Positions 1-9,415 of a stretch of 44,923 nucleotides of DNA are shown one piece after another. Origin of the DNA: a virus; the IMG/VR virus record IMGVR_UViG_3300008111_000288, positions 1-44,923 of that record. One strand, written 5' to 3'. The notes below the pieces were generated by a model that was not told where the DNA came from, did not search any database, and saw only the letters and a list, made by a program, of their open reading frames with translations. Position 1 is the first letter of the stretch, and each line of letters begins with the position of its first letter. A program made the translations under genes and the position numbers.

Positions 1-1130
1 GTTGAGAATTGAATTGACTTACCTGACTGATAGCGGAAAAATCTGCGTGACTGACGCATTGTCTGTGTTCCGCAAACGTTATTTCCTGTAGACATAATAA
101 CTCCGCCGTCCATTGGTCGGTGGTTAACATATCCTTCTGGTTTTGCATAGAACCCTTGATCTGTTGTGTTAATTGGGTTATTAATTTGAGATGTTGCCAT
201 AAATGACATTGAGTTTGGTGTTGACACTGTATCAACAAAAAAGCTTCCAAAGAAGTTGCTTCCTTCTTTTTTTGTAACAAGAACTGGTGTTCCTGGAAGA
301 AGCCCGTGTGGCTTTGTCGTAACTATAGTAATTCTTGAAGGTGTTGCCTGGTCGGATACTGCTGAAAATGATCCTAGCTGTCCTACAACTCCTCCCATGA
401 TGTGGGCATTATCAAAAATTCCTCCGCCATATACAGATGTTAAAGTTCCGTCTTGAATATTTCCTGATACTATTCCTTTTGCTGTATATGTAAATGCTGT
501 TGCAGAAGTAGGGAAGACTAAAAATGTTCCGTCTGCTTGATCGTTTGTTGTTTCTTGAACTGAAATTACATCTCCTGAGCTTAATCCGTGAGGAGAATTA
601 CATGAAACAGTTACTGTAGAAACAGGGGTAGCTCCATTTCCTTCAATTAACTGAACATCTAAAGCGTTTCCTCCTGAAGATCTGCCAAAAAATCCTGGGT
701 AGTTTTGAATCATCGTAAGTGTTTCCCACTTAGAGTTCTGAATACCGTATTCGAAGTCTGTATCAATAAGAGACTTAGGGTTTGATGTTCTAAGTTTTCC
801 TACGGCGTCAACCATGTAATCGGCTGGCTCAAATCTTTCGTTTTCTGTGTCATAAACAATCTGCCATGAATCTGTTGGAAGCATGTTTGCGGTATTGTAT
901 TTTAATACAAGAATTGTCTTTGAGTGAGTGGAATCTCCATATTCGCCGCCATGATCAATTGTGTGAGAATAAAGGCCAAGTGCTGGGTCAGCAAAATTGT
1001 ATACAATCTTATTGGCTGTCGTATTAGTAATTAATAAAAGTTTTTCTCTACGAATAATTTGTGGAAGAGTAAGTGTGCCCGTTCCTGGTACAAAACCAAT
1101 TCCTGTAAGATTTACAATTTTTCTTGCCAT
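1..1130 (-). CDS. Phage structural protein, N-terminal part (runs off the left edge)
   Basis: The gene starts at the ATG at 1130 behind a TAGGAG ribosome site and stays open to base 1, so about 376 N-terminal residues are visible. The N-terminus (MARKIVNLTGIGF) is followed by beta-rich Thr/Ser/Gly sequence. Near the window edge is a RQSRRFFRYQSGKS stretch of a type I associate with tail or baseplate proteins of large phages. It is the most downstream gene seen of the minus-strand structural block. Virion role is inferred from family memory and neighbours; the exact part is unknown. Confidence 0.7.
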   Translation of the reverse strand, partial: MARKIVNLTGIGFVPGTGTLTLPQIIRREKLLLITNTTANKIVYNFADPALGLYSHTIDHGGEYGDSTHSKTILVLKYNTANMLPTDSWQIVYDTENERFEPADYMVDAVGKLRTSNPKSLIDTDFEYGIQNSKWETLTMIQNYPGFFGRSSGGNALDVQLIEGNGATPVSTVTVSCNSPHGLSSGDVISVQETTNDQADGTFLVFPTSATAFTYTAKGIVSGNIQDGTLTSVYGGGIFDNAHIMGGVVGQLGSFSAVSDQATPSRITIVTTKPHGLLPGTPVLVTKKEGSNFFGSFFVDTVSTPNSMSFMATSQINNPINTTDQGFYAKPEGYVNHRPMDGGVIMSTGNNVCGTQTMRQSRRFFRYQSGKSIQFS

Positions 1131-1142
1131 ATTTTTTTTCTC

Positions 1143-1763
1143 CTAAAATATCATGCTTGTCGCTAATAGCGTTGCATTATTCTGTGACATGTTTGTTAAG
1201 AACTCATACTTTGGATAGTATACACCAAGATTTAAAACCTGATCCGCTTTCCAAGAATTTAATTCATTAATTACGTTCTGTACTGCTGTTTCTCCAGCTG
1301 GTCCTGTGGCACCAGTTGGTCCTGTTATTCCTTGAGCTCCCGCTGTTCCAGTGGGTCCTTTTAAATTTCCTTGCAGTACCCAGTTGGTTGTATTAGAGTC
1401 ATACTGAAAGTAATCTCCAGTTGTTGTGTTTAGATATGTGTCTAAACCTAATTTATTTGCTGGATTACTTGGTGTAGGATTATTAATTCCTACAAAAGTA
1501 TATGTACCTCTTTGTCCCGCTAAACCTTGTGTTCCTGGAGTTCCTGCTGGGCCAGTTGGTCCTTGAGGAATTTGAAAATTAAATATTGCAGCACTTGAAG
1601 ATCCGCCATTAGTAATTTGTGCTGCTTGTCCTGCTGCAACAGTTGTTACTGTTCCAACAGAAATAGTTGCGGCTGCGCCTGTTGGTCCAGTTGCGCCTTG
1701 GGGTCCTGGTCTTGAGCCAGCAACGGTAACCCATGAGGATCCGTTCCATCTTTTTAGTGACAT
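1143..1763 (-). CDS. Collagen-like phage fibre protein
   Basis: 206 aa. The N-terminus (SLKRWNGSSWVTVAG) is a short 'label plus W' module common at phage fibre starts. Three Gly-X-Y tracts (about residues 20-32, 65-85 and 133-156) are rich in GPTG/GPAG triplets and flank beta-type segments. Such collagen-like tracts form trimeric rods in phage fibres. AGGAGG precedes the ATG. The C-terminus (about 157-206) is helical and non-repetitive and could be a trimerisation or attachment piece. Being between two structural genes supports a tail-fibre or appendage role. Confidence 0.8.
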   Translation of the reverse strand: MSLKRWNGSSWVTVAGSRPGPQGATGPTGAAATISVGTVTTVAAGQAAQITNGGSSSAAIFNFQIPQGPTGPAGTPGTQGLAGQRGTYTFVGINNPTPSNPANKLGLDTYLNTTTGDYFQYDSNTTNWVLQGNLKGPTGTAGAQGITGPTGATGPAGETAVQNVINELNSWKADQVLNLGVYYPKYEFLTNMSQNNATLLATSMIF

Positions 1764-1801
1764 ATTTTTATACCCCTCCTACGTAAAGTATACCAGAATG
1801 G

Positions 1802-4681
1802 TTATTCAAATCCCATCCAGGCTAGAGCTTTTAAATCTTCAAAAACTGTCGAATTAGAACTAATAATGCTATTAATATTAGAAGAGGTCACAATGGCCAG
1901 CCATTGGCCTTGGCTTCTTACATATGCAAGTCCTGTTGCTGCGTCTGCAGCAATGTATCCATTTGGAGCATTTGCTGGAAAATTAGCAATTGTTGCATAA
2001 TTAGTAAAAGTTAAATCTTTATAATAGGTCGGGGTTTCGTTTTCATTTAAATCCACCCATAGCTGAACGTTACTTGGATTTGGAGCTTCTGTGCCAAATT
2101 CAACAATTGCTCCATCATACTCATCTGTGTCTATCCAAAGCTCGCCTGCGTAAGAGGGCGTTATTGGTTCGTCAGCACTGTAAATTAATTCTTGTATTGG
2201 CTCTACATTGTCAACCCAAAATTCGTATTGCTGAGGGTCTGGGGCAACTCCTCCAGTGAAGAATTGATTAAATGGCGTATCTACATCGTCTACGTCAATC
2301 CATAAATCTCCATTTGCTGTAGCTCCTGTTGGCGGAGCAATTAATCCAACAAAGAATGTGCTTGGCGGTGCAGTAACGTCTGTAGGAATTAATGTTAGGC
2401 CTCCGCCCCCGCCACCTGATCCTTGAATATCTTGCCATAGCAATCCGTCCCAAACTTTAAGTTTGTCTAGCGGCTTATTGTAATAAATTTGTCCGTGTAC
2501 TGGGGCTGCAGGAGGATTATCTAATCCAATAATTACACCATTTGTATAAGTATTTTTAGATGTCCATGTATTTGTTGTTGAAAGAGAAAGATCTGTTGCT
2601 ACATATTCCCAAGTAGAAGACAATGCATTCCATACCTTAAGCGATCTTGTTGTTCCACTTCTAAATTCATCTGTATCAAACCAAAATTCTCCGTCTGCTG
2701 GTGATAAAGGGGCGGATGCAGACATAATTGCTTTTGAAGGAGGAATGATTGTTTCTAAAATTAAATTGTTATTTGCGTCATCATAAGTTGCTGTAATATT
2801 TGGATTTAGCCCATGAGTAAATAGCGGAGCAATATAGTCCTGAGCCTGCTCTTGTGTAAGCTGTGCTGTGACTGCAAGATTTATTCTATTTGAGACATCG
2901 TCATATGTTGCGGTAACATTTGAGTGCCCTGCGTGGGTAAATAAGCTTGCTACAGAGTCTTGAGCAGCCTCTGTAAATCCTGGAAGGTTTGCTGTAGTTA
3001 TTTCAAAATTTAATTTGCCCGTTGGGTCATCATAAGTAACTGCAAGACCTGTAGACTCTGTATTTCCAGATACCATGCCGCCAACAACATCTTGAATTCT
3101 TTCATCAGTATCTGCTAAAGCAAGGTATGTTGATGCTGCAGTATCTATATTTAACTTGGTCGATAAAGCGGTTGTTATTGTTGTTACAAAATTTGCATCA
3201 TCCCCTATGGCTGCCGCTATTTCGTTTAGCGTATCTAGGAGGGCTGGGGCTCCATCTACAAGATTAGCTATTGCTGTATTAACATAAGACTGTGTAGCAA
3301 TAGAGTTTGTATCTACGCCTATTGTTATTGTTTGTGAAAAAGTATAAAGTGTCCAAGAACCATTTGTGGCTCCGCCTGGTTCTGGCGGATACCCTGGATT
3401 TCCTGGATTGCCAGATCTTATAAAGTATGAACCAACTATTCCGTATGGGCTTCCTTCTGGAATAATTACAACATCATTTAATGCATAGTATTCGCCATTG
3501 CCGTATTCGCCTCTATAATTTGGAGGTGTTGATGAAGATGTTTTAGTTATGCCAGTTCCCGCAGTTAAGGCTGTGGCAATTGCAGATATGGTTTCTGCTT
3601 GGTCATATGTTGCTGTTAAATTAAGTTTTGCTGCTACATCATCATAAGCAACTGTAATATTATAGTGGGTTCCATCTGTTATTAACTTTGCAGCTTTGTC
3701 TTGAATTCTTTCATCAATGTCTAATTGCGACTGTGGCACAAATCCATTTTCATCAAGTTCTGCTACGCCATCTACCGCTCCCATTAAATTAAGTGGTATA
3801 TATGTTGCTGCAGATGTATTGCTTAATCCAGATACTGCTGTATCGACGTATATTTTTGATGCCATTGTGTCTGTGTTTGTCCACAGACCAGTTGTGGCGT
3901 TATATATTAAAACTTCTCCTGTTGCTGGAGCTGTTATTTTTACATTATGTAACTCTTGTAGCTCAAATCCATTTTGAACCTTAACAAATATTTCACCATT
4001 TTCACCATGTACTCTGGTTACAATTCCAATAAATACAAGATGATTTGGCGCTGCAGGCTTATTAACAAGACCATATATAAGTGTTCCATTTGCTCCAAGC
4101 CATACTGGATCTCCCGCCGTTGCAGTAGACGTATTTAAATTTGGCAATAATCCTTCTGAAACAACAAATCCAGAATCGTTTAAAGCAAGGGTTTGTCCCA
4201 TTAACCCTAAAGTTTTAGAAGATGTAGACTCTGCAGAATACGAAGCTGCAGTAACTATCATATTTGTTCCAGTTGATCCTGAAACGTAAACTGGTTGTCC
4301 TATATTTAATGCCTGTCCAGCTTTTACTATGTGTTTAACTTGTTCTGCATATCCTGCTGCTGGCACCTGGGAAACATTTAAAACAATTCTATCTGCTACT
4401 TGATTCCATGTAGCAGTTATATTTTGATGGTCAGTATGATTTAACAGACCTGCAGCAAGATCTTTAATCTCTTCTGGGTCTTGAAAATTTAATTCTAGTT
4501 GTTTTACTTTATAGTCTAAGGAATTAACATCTGTTGAATTGTTAACACCAACTTTTTGCTCAAGGGCCTCAATAGCATCATTTGCATTGGAATGCTGGGC
4601 GGCATGCGAAACCTCCTTGACAGAATCCGTACCTTGAGGATTTACAAGTTCATCTATGCTAGTTGGGAATGATGTTGCCAT
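1802..4681 (-). CDS. Large repeat-built tail fibre protein
   Basis: 959 aa, Thr/Ala/Asn-rich, no enzyme motif seen. It has at least five copies of a roughly 25-residue module of the form (H)xNITATYDDxxNRIxLxV, in the N-terminal third and between about residues 560 and 640. Low-complexity 'PADGEFWFDTDE' type modules repeat toward the C-terminus. A block around residues 275-330 (YVDTAVSGLSNT, then GVAELDENG) is nearly duplicated in the fibre gene at 7690-9114. Such repeats are typical of fibre shafts. A TATAAT lies 7 nt before the ATG, so the mRNA may be nearly leaderless. Confidence 0.8.
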   Translation of the reverse strand: MATSFPTSIDELVNPQGTDSVKEVSHAAQHSNANDAIEALEQKVGVNNSTDVNSLDYKVKQLELNFQDPEEIKDLAAGLLNHTDHQNITATWNQVADRIVLNVSQVPAAGYAEQVKHIVKAGQALNIGQPVYVSGSTGTNMIVTAASYSAESTSSKTLGLMGQTLALNDSGFVVSEGLLPNLNTSTATAGDPVWLGANGTLIYGLVNKPAAPNHLVFIGIVTRVHGENGEIFVKVQNGFELQELHNVKITAPATGEVLIYNATTGLWTNTDTMASKIYVDTAVSGLSNTSAATYIPLNLMGAVDGVAELDENGFVPQSQLDIDERIQDKAAKLITDGTHYNITVAYDDVAAKLNLTATYDQAETISAIATALTAGTGITKTSSSTPPNYRGEYGNGEYYALNDVVIIPEGSPYGIVGSYFIRSGNPGNPGYPPEPGGATNGSWTLYTFSQTITIGVDTNSIATQSYVNTAIANLVDGAPALLDTLNEIAAAIGDDANFVTTITTALSTKLNIDTAASTYLALADTDERIQDVVGGMVSGNTESTGLAVTYDDPTGKLNFEITTANLPGFTEAAQDSVASLFTHAGHSNVTATYDDVSNRINLAVTAQLTQEQAQDYIAPLFTHGLNPNITATYDDANNNLILETIIPPSKAIMSASAPLSPADGEFWFDTDEFRSGTTRSLKVWNALSSTWEYVATDLSLSTTNTWTSKNTYTNGVIIGLDNPPAAPVHGQIYYNKPLDKLKVWDGLLWQDIQGSGGGGGGLTLIPTDVTAPPSTFFVGLIAPPTGATANGDLWIDVDDVDTPFNQFFTGGVAPDPQQYEFWVDNVEPIQELIYSADEPITPSYAGELWIDTDEYDGAIVEFGTEAPNPSNVQLWVDLNENETPTYYKDLTFTNYATIANFPANAPNGYIAADAATGLAYVRSQGQWLAIVTSSNINSIISSNSTVFEDLKALAWMGFE

Positions 4682-4688
4682 ACCTAAT

Positions 4689-4694
4689 ATTATA
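4689..4694 (-). promoter_or_regulatory. -10 element before the large fibre gene
   Basis: TATAAT on the minus strand, 7 nt upstream of the ATG at 4681. This resembles the near-leaderless arrangement seen elsewhere in the window. No clear -35 is visible. Confidence 0.4.
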
Positions 4695-4702
4695 CCCCCA
4701 GA

Positions 4703-5446
4703 TTAGTTATATGTCTTTCTGTTCCAGTATTTGTTTTTGTAGTATCCTATCTTGCTTCTATCTGGAGAATCAGTTTTATTTCTAGACTGTAGGATTTTAC
4801 TAGTACCCATTTTCCAGCTTTCTCTTTTATATGGGAAAATTTGAGCAACTGGGGTGTTTTTTAAAATAACCCCTTCAAAATCTTCTTTTAAAAAGAATGG
4901 AATATTTCCTGGCGTAACCCAACCATCACTGTCTATTATCCCAGACGTAGTTGTAAAGGGTAGATCAAATCGATTAAATGGGTGTGTTACTAGAACAGAG
5001 TATCCTCTTGGAACCTTCCATCCCCATTTGCCTTGCCACACAAAATGATTTTTTAAATGACCTGCTGGCCTTGGTATTGTAGAGCCAGAATTTGATTTTC
5101 TTTCATTAATAAATCTACTTACAATTTGTGACTCTTCAATTTTATGATTGTGTTCTACTCTTTTTTTGTAAGGCTCAAAAACACCATCTTTTAAAACTCC
5201 ATCTTCTATATACAATACTCCATCTTTTTTAAAAACGTTTATATCGTCTATAGTAGTTACAACGTATCCGCTTAGCATTACGTCTAAAAATGGAACACAA
5301 GTTTTTAATCCTGCTGCGCCTTTATTGTCATAAGTTTCTCCATCTCTGTACCATTGAGGTACGTGTTCTTTTACTGGAGAAGGAGAAGTTAAATCTTGTT
5401 TTCCTAAAGGTACAACAAAATTAATTTTTTTCATGCGTCCTGTCAT
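4703..5446 (-). CDS. Conserved phage protein (DUF6065-like), function unknown
   Basis: 247 aa. I recognise the pattern of a family widespread in large phages: an N-terminal VPQWYRD segment, a PFLDVMLSGY stretch, then a PRGYSVLVTHPFNR segment and GIIDSDGW, ending in AQIFPYKRESWKM. The PGYS...GIIDSDG portion resembles the strand arrangement of dUTPase-like trimers, but the dUTPase catalytic motifs are not all present, so enzyme activity is not claimed. Start and upstream stop overlap as TAATG. The DUF number is from memory. Confidence 0.55.
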   Translation of the reverse strand: MTGRMKKINFVVPLGKQDLTSPSPVKEHVPQWYRDGETYDNKGAAGLKTCVPFLDVMLSGYVVTTIDDINVFKKDGVLYIEDGVLKDGVFEPYKKRVEHNHKIEESQIVSRFINERKSNSGSTIPRPAGHLKNHFVWQGKWGWKVPRGYSVLVTHPFNRFDLPFTTTSGIIDSDGWVTPGNIPFFLKEDFEGVILKNTPVAQIFPYKRESWKMGTSKILQSRNKTDSPDRSKIGYYKNKYWNRKTYN

Positions 5447-5730
5447 TAAGGCCTAGTAAAGTTGGTTCCGTCGTAGTTCCAGTCTGTTGTGATTGCTACT
5501 TGGGTTGTACCCTCTTCAGTCACTTCGTCTGGGAAAGTGATATCTGTGATATCTACAATTGTAGGCTGACTTAAAATTATTGCCCACATTCTTTCATCCG
5601 TAGCCAAGGTTTGAACAACTTTCCCATCAATAACATATGCTAACTTTTTTGTATTGTCAGCTGGTATTGGTTGAGAATTTTGTGCAGGTCTAGCAGGATT
5701 TGAAGCGATGTATTCTTCGTACTGTGTCAT
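5446..5730 (-). CDS. Small phage protein, possibly virion-associated
   Basis: 94 aa. It has an N-terminal Pro/Asn-rich stretch, then a beta-type domain containing KKLAYVIDGKVVQTLATDER and ending in WNYDGTNFTRP. The pattern 'VIDGKVVQTL...MWAIILSQPTIVDIT' recurs in short phage proteins beside tail genes; function is unknown. It overlaps both neighbours by start/stop fusion (ATGA upstream, TAATG downstream), so it is translationally coupled within the tail operon. Confidence 0.6.
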   Translation of the reverse strand: MTQYEEYIASNPARPAQNSQPIPADNTKKLAYVIDGKVVQTLATDERMWAIILSQPTIVDITDITFPDEVTEEGTTQVAITTDWNYDGTNFTRP

Positions 5731-5969
5731 ATTATTTCCTCCTCTTTTTTAATTTGTCCCCATTTTCCAATAGGGCAAGCTGCGTTTGGTAGCGTTACTT
5801 TTGCTGCCATTATGCAACCACATTTTTTGCATTGAGTTGTAGGCTTAATAAAAAACTCACAACCTTTACAAATATCTAGTCTTTCTTCTGCCGTAAGTTT
5901 TTCTACTCTTCCTATTTTTTTATTATATAGGTCCCACGGTCTGGCTGGTCTTTCAAAAGGATCGGTCAT
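5727..5969 (-). CDS. Small Cys-motif (zinc-binding type) phage protein
   Basis: 80 aa. Cysteines in CKGCEFF, then CKKCGC, and a later NAACPIGKW form a compact four- to six-Cys metal-binding pattern common in short phage proteins next to tail genes. No catalytic motif. ATGA overlap with the downstream gene. Likely a structural zinc ribbon or an Fe-S-like module; partner unknown. Confidence 0.6.
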   Translation of the reverse strand: MTDPFERPARPWDLYNKKIGRVEKLTAEERLDICKGCEFFIKPTTQCKKCGCIMAAKVTLPNAACPIGKWGQIKKEEEII

Positions 5970-5972
5970 TGT

Positions 5973-6350
5973 TTATAGTCCTTCTTCTATATGCTCAAGC
6001 TCAAAAAAATCTTTTAGCTCTGGATTAAACACCCAGTCTTTTCCTTCTTTTAAATTAATTTTTTTTCTTTGCTCATGATTAATTTCAACAAAGATAGGCC
6101 TTTTTTGAAGAAAGGATCCAAACTGTGGGTCTGTTGTCATAATATCCGCAACTACAAAATTTTCTGGGTCCAATATAGCTAGGTGCATTCCTAGTTTAGA
6201 TTGATCGGGAACAAATTCATGATCTTTGGGGACCCTATAACCTATTTTAATTTTGTGCCTAATAAAACTATGGATTTTATCTTTAGAGTAAACAGATATA
6301 TCCATAAAATAATTTTTTATGTTTTGTATAAAGCTAATTTTATTATTCAT
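5973..6350 (-). CDS. Hypothetical protein in the tail operon
   Basis: 125 aa, charged and soluble, with a basic N-terminal half and a beta-rich second half (FVVADIMTTDPQFGSFLQKR). No family recognised. The ATG overlaps the stop of the upstream Cys-rich gene (TAATG), so the two are likely co-translated. Confidence 0.55.
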   Translation of the reverse strand: MNNKISFIQNIKNYFMDISVYSKDKIHSFIRHKIKIGYRVPKDHEFVPDQSKLGMHLAILDPENFVVADIMTTDPQFGSFLQKRPIFVEINHEQRKKINLKEGKDWVFNPELKDFFELEHIEEGL

Positions 6351-7690
6351 TAGTTTACCCTAAATTCGTCTATGGTATATCCTTGGCTTGCATTTGAAGC
6401 TCTAGAAATTATACCATGCTCTTTGGACTTTTGTCCAGGGTGTGTCTGAGACAAAGTAGAGCCCACTTGTGAGGTTAAATTGGTATCTGAGTATGCCTGT
6501 GCTGTAATATTATTTCCGCTCAATGTGACTTTAATGCCCTGAATATTGGTTGTTAGATTAACTGTAGAATCTACAACAGTTTCTGTTCCTCCGACTTTTT
6601 TAACTAAATCTATTTTGTGATGATCTTGACATGAACAAGAGGCTGTAAAGTAGGTTGCACACCCGCAGCTAGCGTTGGGCCCATAAGTGTACCCGTTGCA
6701 GTACGTACATTGATTGTATTGAGCACAAACTGTGCATGACCCGTACCCGTTACAGTATGTGCATTGATTGTTTGCGGCACAAACCGTGCATGAGGTATAG
6801 CTTGTACAACATGTTTGCTGTGAGTATCCCGTACATGTCGAACAGGTGCCATAAGTAGAGCATTCAGTACATGTTCCTACAGCTTCGCATGTTTGTCCGC
6901 TGCATGTATAGTAATATGTACATGTTGCACAGGTATAATAAGAATCACAAAAAGTTTGTGTACACGCTGTCCATGAGGCACAGTCAACAATTCCTTTGTA
7001 AGCGCTATAATAATACGAAGTACAGCAGTATCCTTGATAGCTCCAATAACTTGCACAGCACTCGCCTGTGCTGTACGCTCCGCAGCATGAGTAGTAATAT
7101 GTGCTATAGGCAACACAACATGTTGTTTGAGTATAAGCAGTACAACAGCTTGTAAATCCATATGATGAGCATACGGTACATGTTCCGTATCCGTTGCAAC
7201 ATGATGTTGTGGTATATGATGCACATCCACAGCTTGCGTTTGCCCCGTAAGCATAAGAATTACAGCATGTTGTTTGAGTGTATGAAGCGCATCCACAACT
7301 GGAGTCTGCTCCGTAAGTTGTAGAACTACAATATGAACAGCTATTATATGCACCGCAATATGTGCAGGTTTGACATAAATTTGTTGTGTTTTTAGTTACC
7401 GACCAATAATTGCCAGAGTCTGTCACCCAAAAAGCTACTCCTACTCCTGAAGCCGTGCCTTTAGCTCTTAATACTGCATCAGTGGATGCAAACATCGTAG
7501 ATATTAAAGAACCTATTGAGGATGAGGTTCCTTTTCCACCTGAAACTCCCCAGCCAGAAACCACATGTCTCCATTTAGCAGAAGTTGCGCCAGCGTTTGT
7601 TAGGGTGGATCTAGAAAAGTTTTCAACTAGAGAAAGCAAGGCTTTTAGTCTAGAAGCAACTACATTTATTTTACGTTTTTTTCTTGACAT
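6350..7690 (-). CDS. Extremely Cys-rich tail-region protein, about 50 Cys in one insertion
   Basis: 446 aa from the ATG at 7690, chosen because it forms TAATG with the upstream stop; an upstream TTG at 7720 lacks support. Residues 1-105 and 355-446 look like two halves of one beta-sandwich of the LamG/concanavalin type (GVGVAFWVTDSGNYW ... YTIDEFRVN). Between them, residues about 106-354 hold about 50 cysteines as CC, CGC or CxxC pairs spaced by 5-11 Tyr/Ser/Thr/Asn residues. The pairing suggests dense disulphides or metal clusters on an external loop. Its place between fibre genes suggests an exposed receptor-binding or adhesive role (inference). Confidence 0.7.
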   Translation of the reverse strand: MSRKKRKINVVASRLKALLSLVENFSRSTLTNAGATSAKWRHVVSGWGVSGGKGTSSSIGSLISTMFASTDAVLRAKGTASGVGVAFWVTDSGNYWSVTKNTTNLCQTCTYCGAYNSCSYCSSTTYGADSSCGCASYTQTTCCNSYAYGANASCGCASYTTTSCCNGYGTCTVCSSYGFTSCCTAYTQTTCCVAYSTYYYSCCGAYSTGECCASYWSYQGYCCTSYYYSAYKGIVDCASWTACTQTFCDSYYTCATCTYYYTCSGQTCEAVGTCTECSTYGTCSTCTGYSQQTCCTSYTSCTVCAANNQCTYCNGYGSCTVCAQYNQCTYCNGYTYGPNASCGCATYFTASCSCQDHHKIDLVKKVGGTETVVDSTVNLTTNIQGIKVTLSGNNITAQAYSDTNLTSQVGSTLSQTHPGQKSKEHGIISRASNASQGYTIDEFRVN

Positions 7691-9114
7691 TATGCAGTTG
7701 TATCTCCAGTAACGTACCAAGAGTTGGTAGCATGTTTTTCAACAATAATTGAAGAATACTGAACTCTAGTTTTAAATCCGTTATCTGAAGCAACTGCTGT
7801 TGCTGGGCTGGTTACAGATACAGTTACTTGTCCAGCTCCCATTTGTCTAATTTCTAAATAAGAACCTACAGGAAACAAAACATCCCCAACATCGTTGGGT
7901 ATTGTTATTGTAATATTAGATCCTGAAGAGGTATGAATAACCTTGTATAAATCAGAAGCAGATAATGTTCTTGATGTTCCTGATTCGCTAATATATGATA
8001 TTTTTTCATCAGACTTTAAATCTAATGCTGTCTGTGTTGCTGTTGATATTGGTTTGTTTATATCAGATGTATTGTTTACGTTTGATAAGTCTGCTATTGC
8101 TTTTGCTGTAGCAGCTCTGTTTCCTACAAATATTGTTCCCGCCATTGATGGGTGATATTGACATGCGTAAAATAAGCTTGGCTCTGGAGCTAATTGATCT
8201 AGTTCTACTAAAATAGAACCATTATCTGTTCCGTTATTTGTTATTCCTGTTGAATAAACATTTGCAGAGCTATAAGCCCCAGAAACAGATTGTATCCAAA
8301 ATGGGTGTCCTGATGCATTAACTACTATTCTATATCTTTTACCCTTTTCAAAATGCAAAGTTCCATTAGAAATTCCGTTTACCATATATGCGCCCATGCC
8401 TGCGTTTGTTATATAGTAATCTATTGAAGCTTCTGTTTTTGGAACATATGTTGCAGTGGCTGTAGATGTTTCTAGCTTTGTTCCTAGCGCCGTAGTAATA
8501 GTTGCTGCATATGAAGCATCATCATTTATTGCTTGAGCTAACTCATTTAAAGTATCTAATGTTGTCGGTGCAGAATCAATAAGGTTTCCTATTGCCGTTG
8601 ATATTGCAGTATTTCTATCGGTAACTTCTTGAGTAATTGCAGCAGTAAGCTCTGAGTCTCTTGTGATTGATGGATTTAGCTGATTATCTGGAACATACCC
8701 GTTTGAATCAAGTTCTGCAACTCCATCTACTGTTCCCATTAAAGATAATGGTATGTATCCGCTTGTTACTGTATTAGAAAGTCCGCTAACAGCTGTATCT
8801 ACGTAAGATTTATCTGCAATTACAGAAGTATCTACGGATATGGAGTAAACTCCAGTCACATCGTTATATGATTTTGATATTCCGTTTCCGTTTGAAATAG
8901 TATCGTTTAAATAGTCTTGTACTAGCTCTAATAATTCTGCGGGAGTAATATTTAAATACGGAAGAACATTCCATCTTGAAGTAGCATCATTTGCGATACC
9001 AACTTTAAACTTTTTATTTGTAAAGTCATAACCAATTTCTCCTGATTGCAAAATAGGATTGTTTGCCAACCAGTTTGCAGCAGTATCTCTTCTTATCTGT
9101 ATTCTAATTGCCAT
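7690..9114 (-). CDS. Tail fibre protein with embedded cupredoxin-like domain
   Basis: 474 aa. The N-terminus (IQIRRDTAANWLANNPIL ... GEIGYD) is a classic phage fibre head module. Residues about 64-215 carry the repeat unit and the YVDTAVSGLSNT block shared with the fibre at 1802-4681. Residues about 250-332 look like a type 1 copper (plastocyanin-like) fold with a complete ligand set: His270 (GHPFW), Cys318, His321 and Met324 in FYACQYHPSMAGTIFV. The C-terminus is another beta domain. TAATG overlaps link it to both neighbours. Copper binding is inferred from ligand spacing only. Confidence 0.75.
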   Translation of the reverse strand: MAIRIQIRRDTAANWLANNPILQSGEIGYDFTNKKFKVGIANDATSRWNVLPYLNITPAELLELVQDYLNDTISNGNGISKSYNDVTGVYSISVDTSVIADKSYVDTAVSGLSNTVTSGYIPLSLMGTVDGVAELDSNGYVPDNQLNPSITRDSELTAAITQEVTDRNTAISTAIGNLIDSAPTTLDTLNELAQAINDDASYAATITTALGTKLETSTATATYVPKTEASIDYYITNAGMGAYMVNGISNGTLHFEKGKRYRIVVNASGHPFWIQSVSGAYSSANVYSTGITNNGTDNGSILVELDQLAPEPSLFYACQYHPSMAGTIFVGNRAATAKAIADLSNVNNTSDINKPISTATQTALDLKSDEKISYISESGTSRTLSASDLYKVIHTSSGSNITITIPNDVGDVLFPVGSYLEIRQMGAGQVTVSVTSPATAVASDNGFKTRVQYSSIIVEKHATNSWYVTGDTTA

Positions 9115-9413
9115 TATGAAACTCCCCCATCAATTCCTGTTTGAGAATTGTATTGCTGTCCAGAAGTACCGCCATCAAATATAGATAGGTTTGGATTATA
9201 CGACCCAGCGTATACTGTGTGTACATCTCCATCATATGTATGTATGTGGTTTTCAAGAACATATTGAGAAGCATTTACTGGCATCCAATCTGATCCAGTG
9301 TGCATCATCAATGCATTCATTGTTGTATTATAGTATAAAGATCCAGCATGTCCCGTCGAAGGGTTTTCTGATAGTGAAGGCAGTGACAGTGTTGCTAGAA
9401 ATTGTCTTGCCAT
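9114..9413 (-). CDS. Short fibre-like protein
   Basis: 99 aa. The N-terminus (MARQFLATLSLPSLSENP, then GSLYYNTTMNALMMHTGSDW) is the 'label' module seen at the start of phage fibre proteins and resembles the start of the next gene upstream. The C-terminus is Gly/Asn/His-rich with no repeats. It could be an adaptor or a remnant fibre head. TAATG overlap with the downstream fibre gene. Confidence 0.6.
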   Translation of the reverse strand: MARQFLATLSLPSLSENPSTGHAGSLYYNTTMNALMMHTGSDWMPVNASQYVLENHIHTYDGDVHTVYAGSYNPNLSIFDGGTSGQQYNSQTGIDGGVS

Positions 9414-9415
9414 GG

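Noticed and set aside
6610-7353. Long alternative frames on both strands inside the Cys-rich gene
   Set aside because: They mirror the TGT/ACA repeats of the real gene and have no ribosome site or recognised domain.
6650-7400. Repeat pattern that could suggest a CRISPR array
   Set aside because: The repeats are of uneven length, lie inside a long open frame and encode paired cysteines; no constant repeat with unique spacers.
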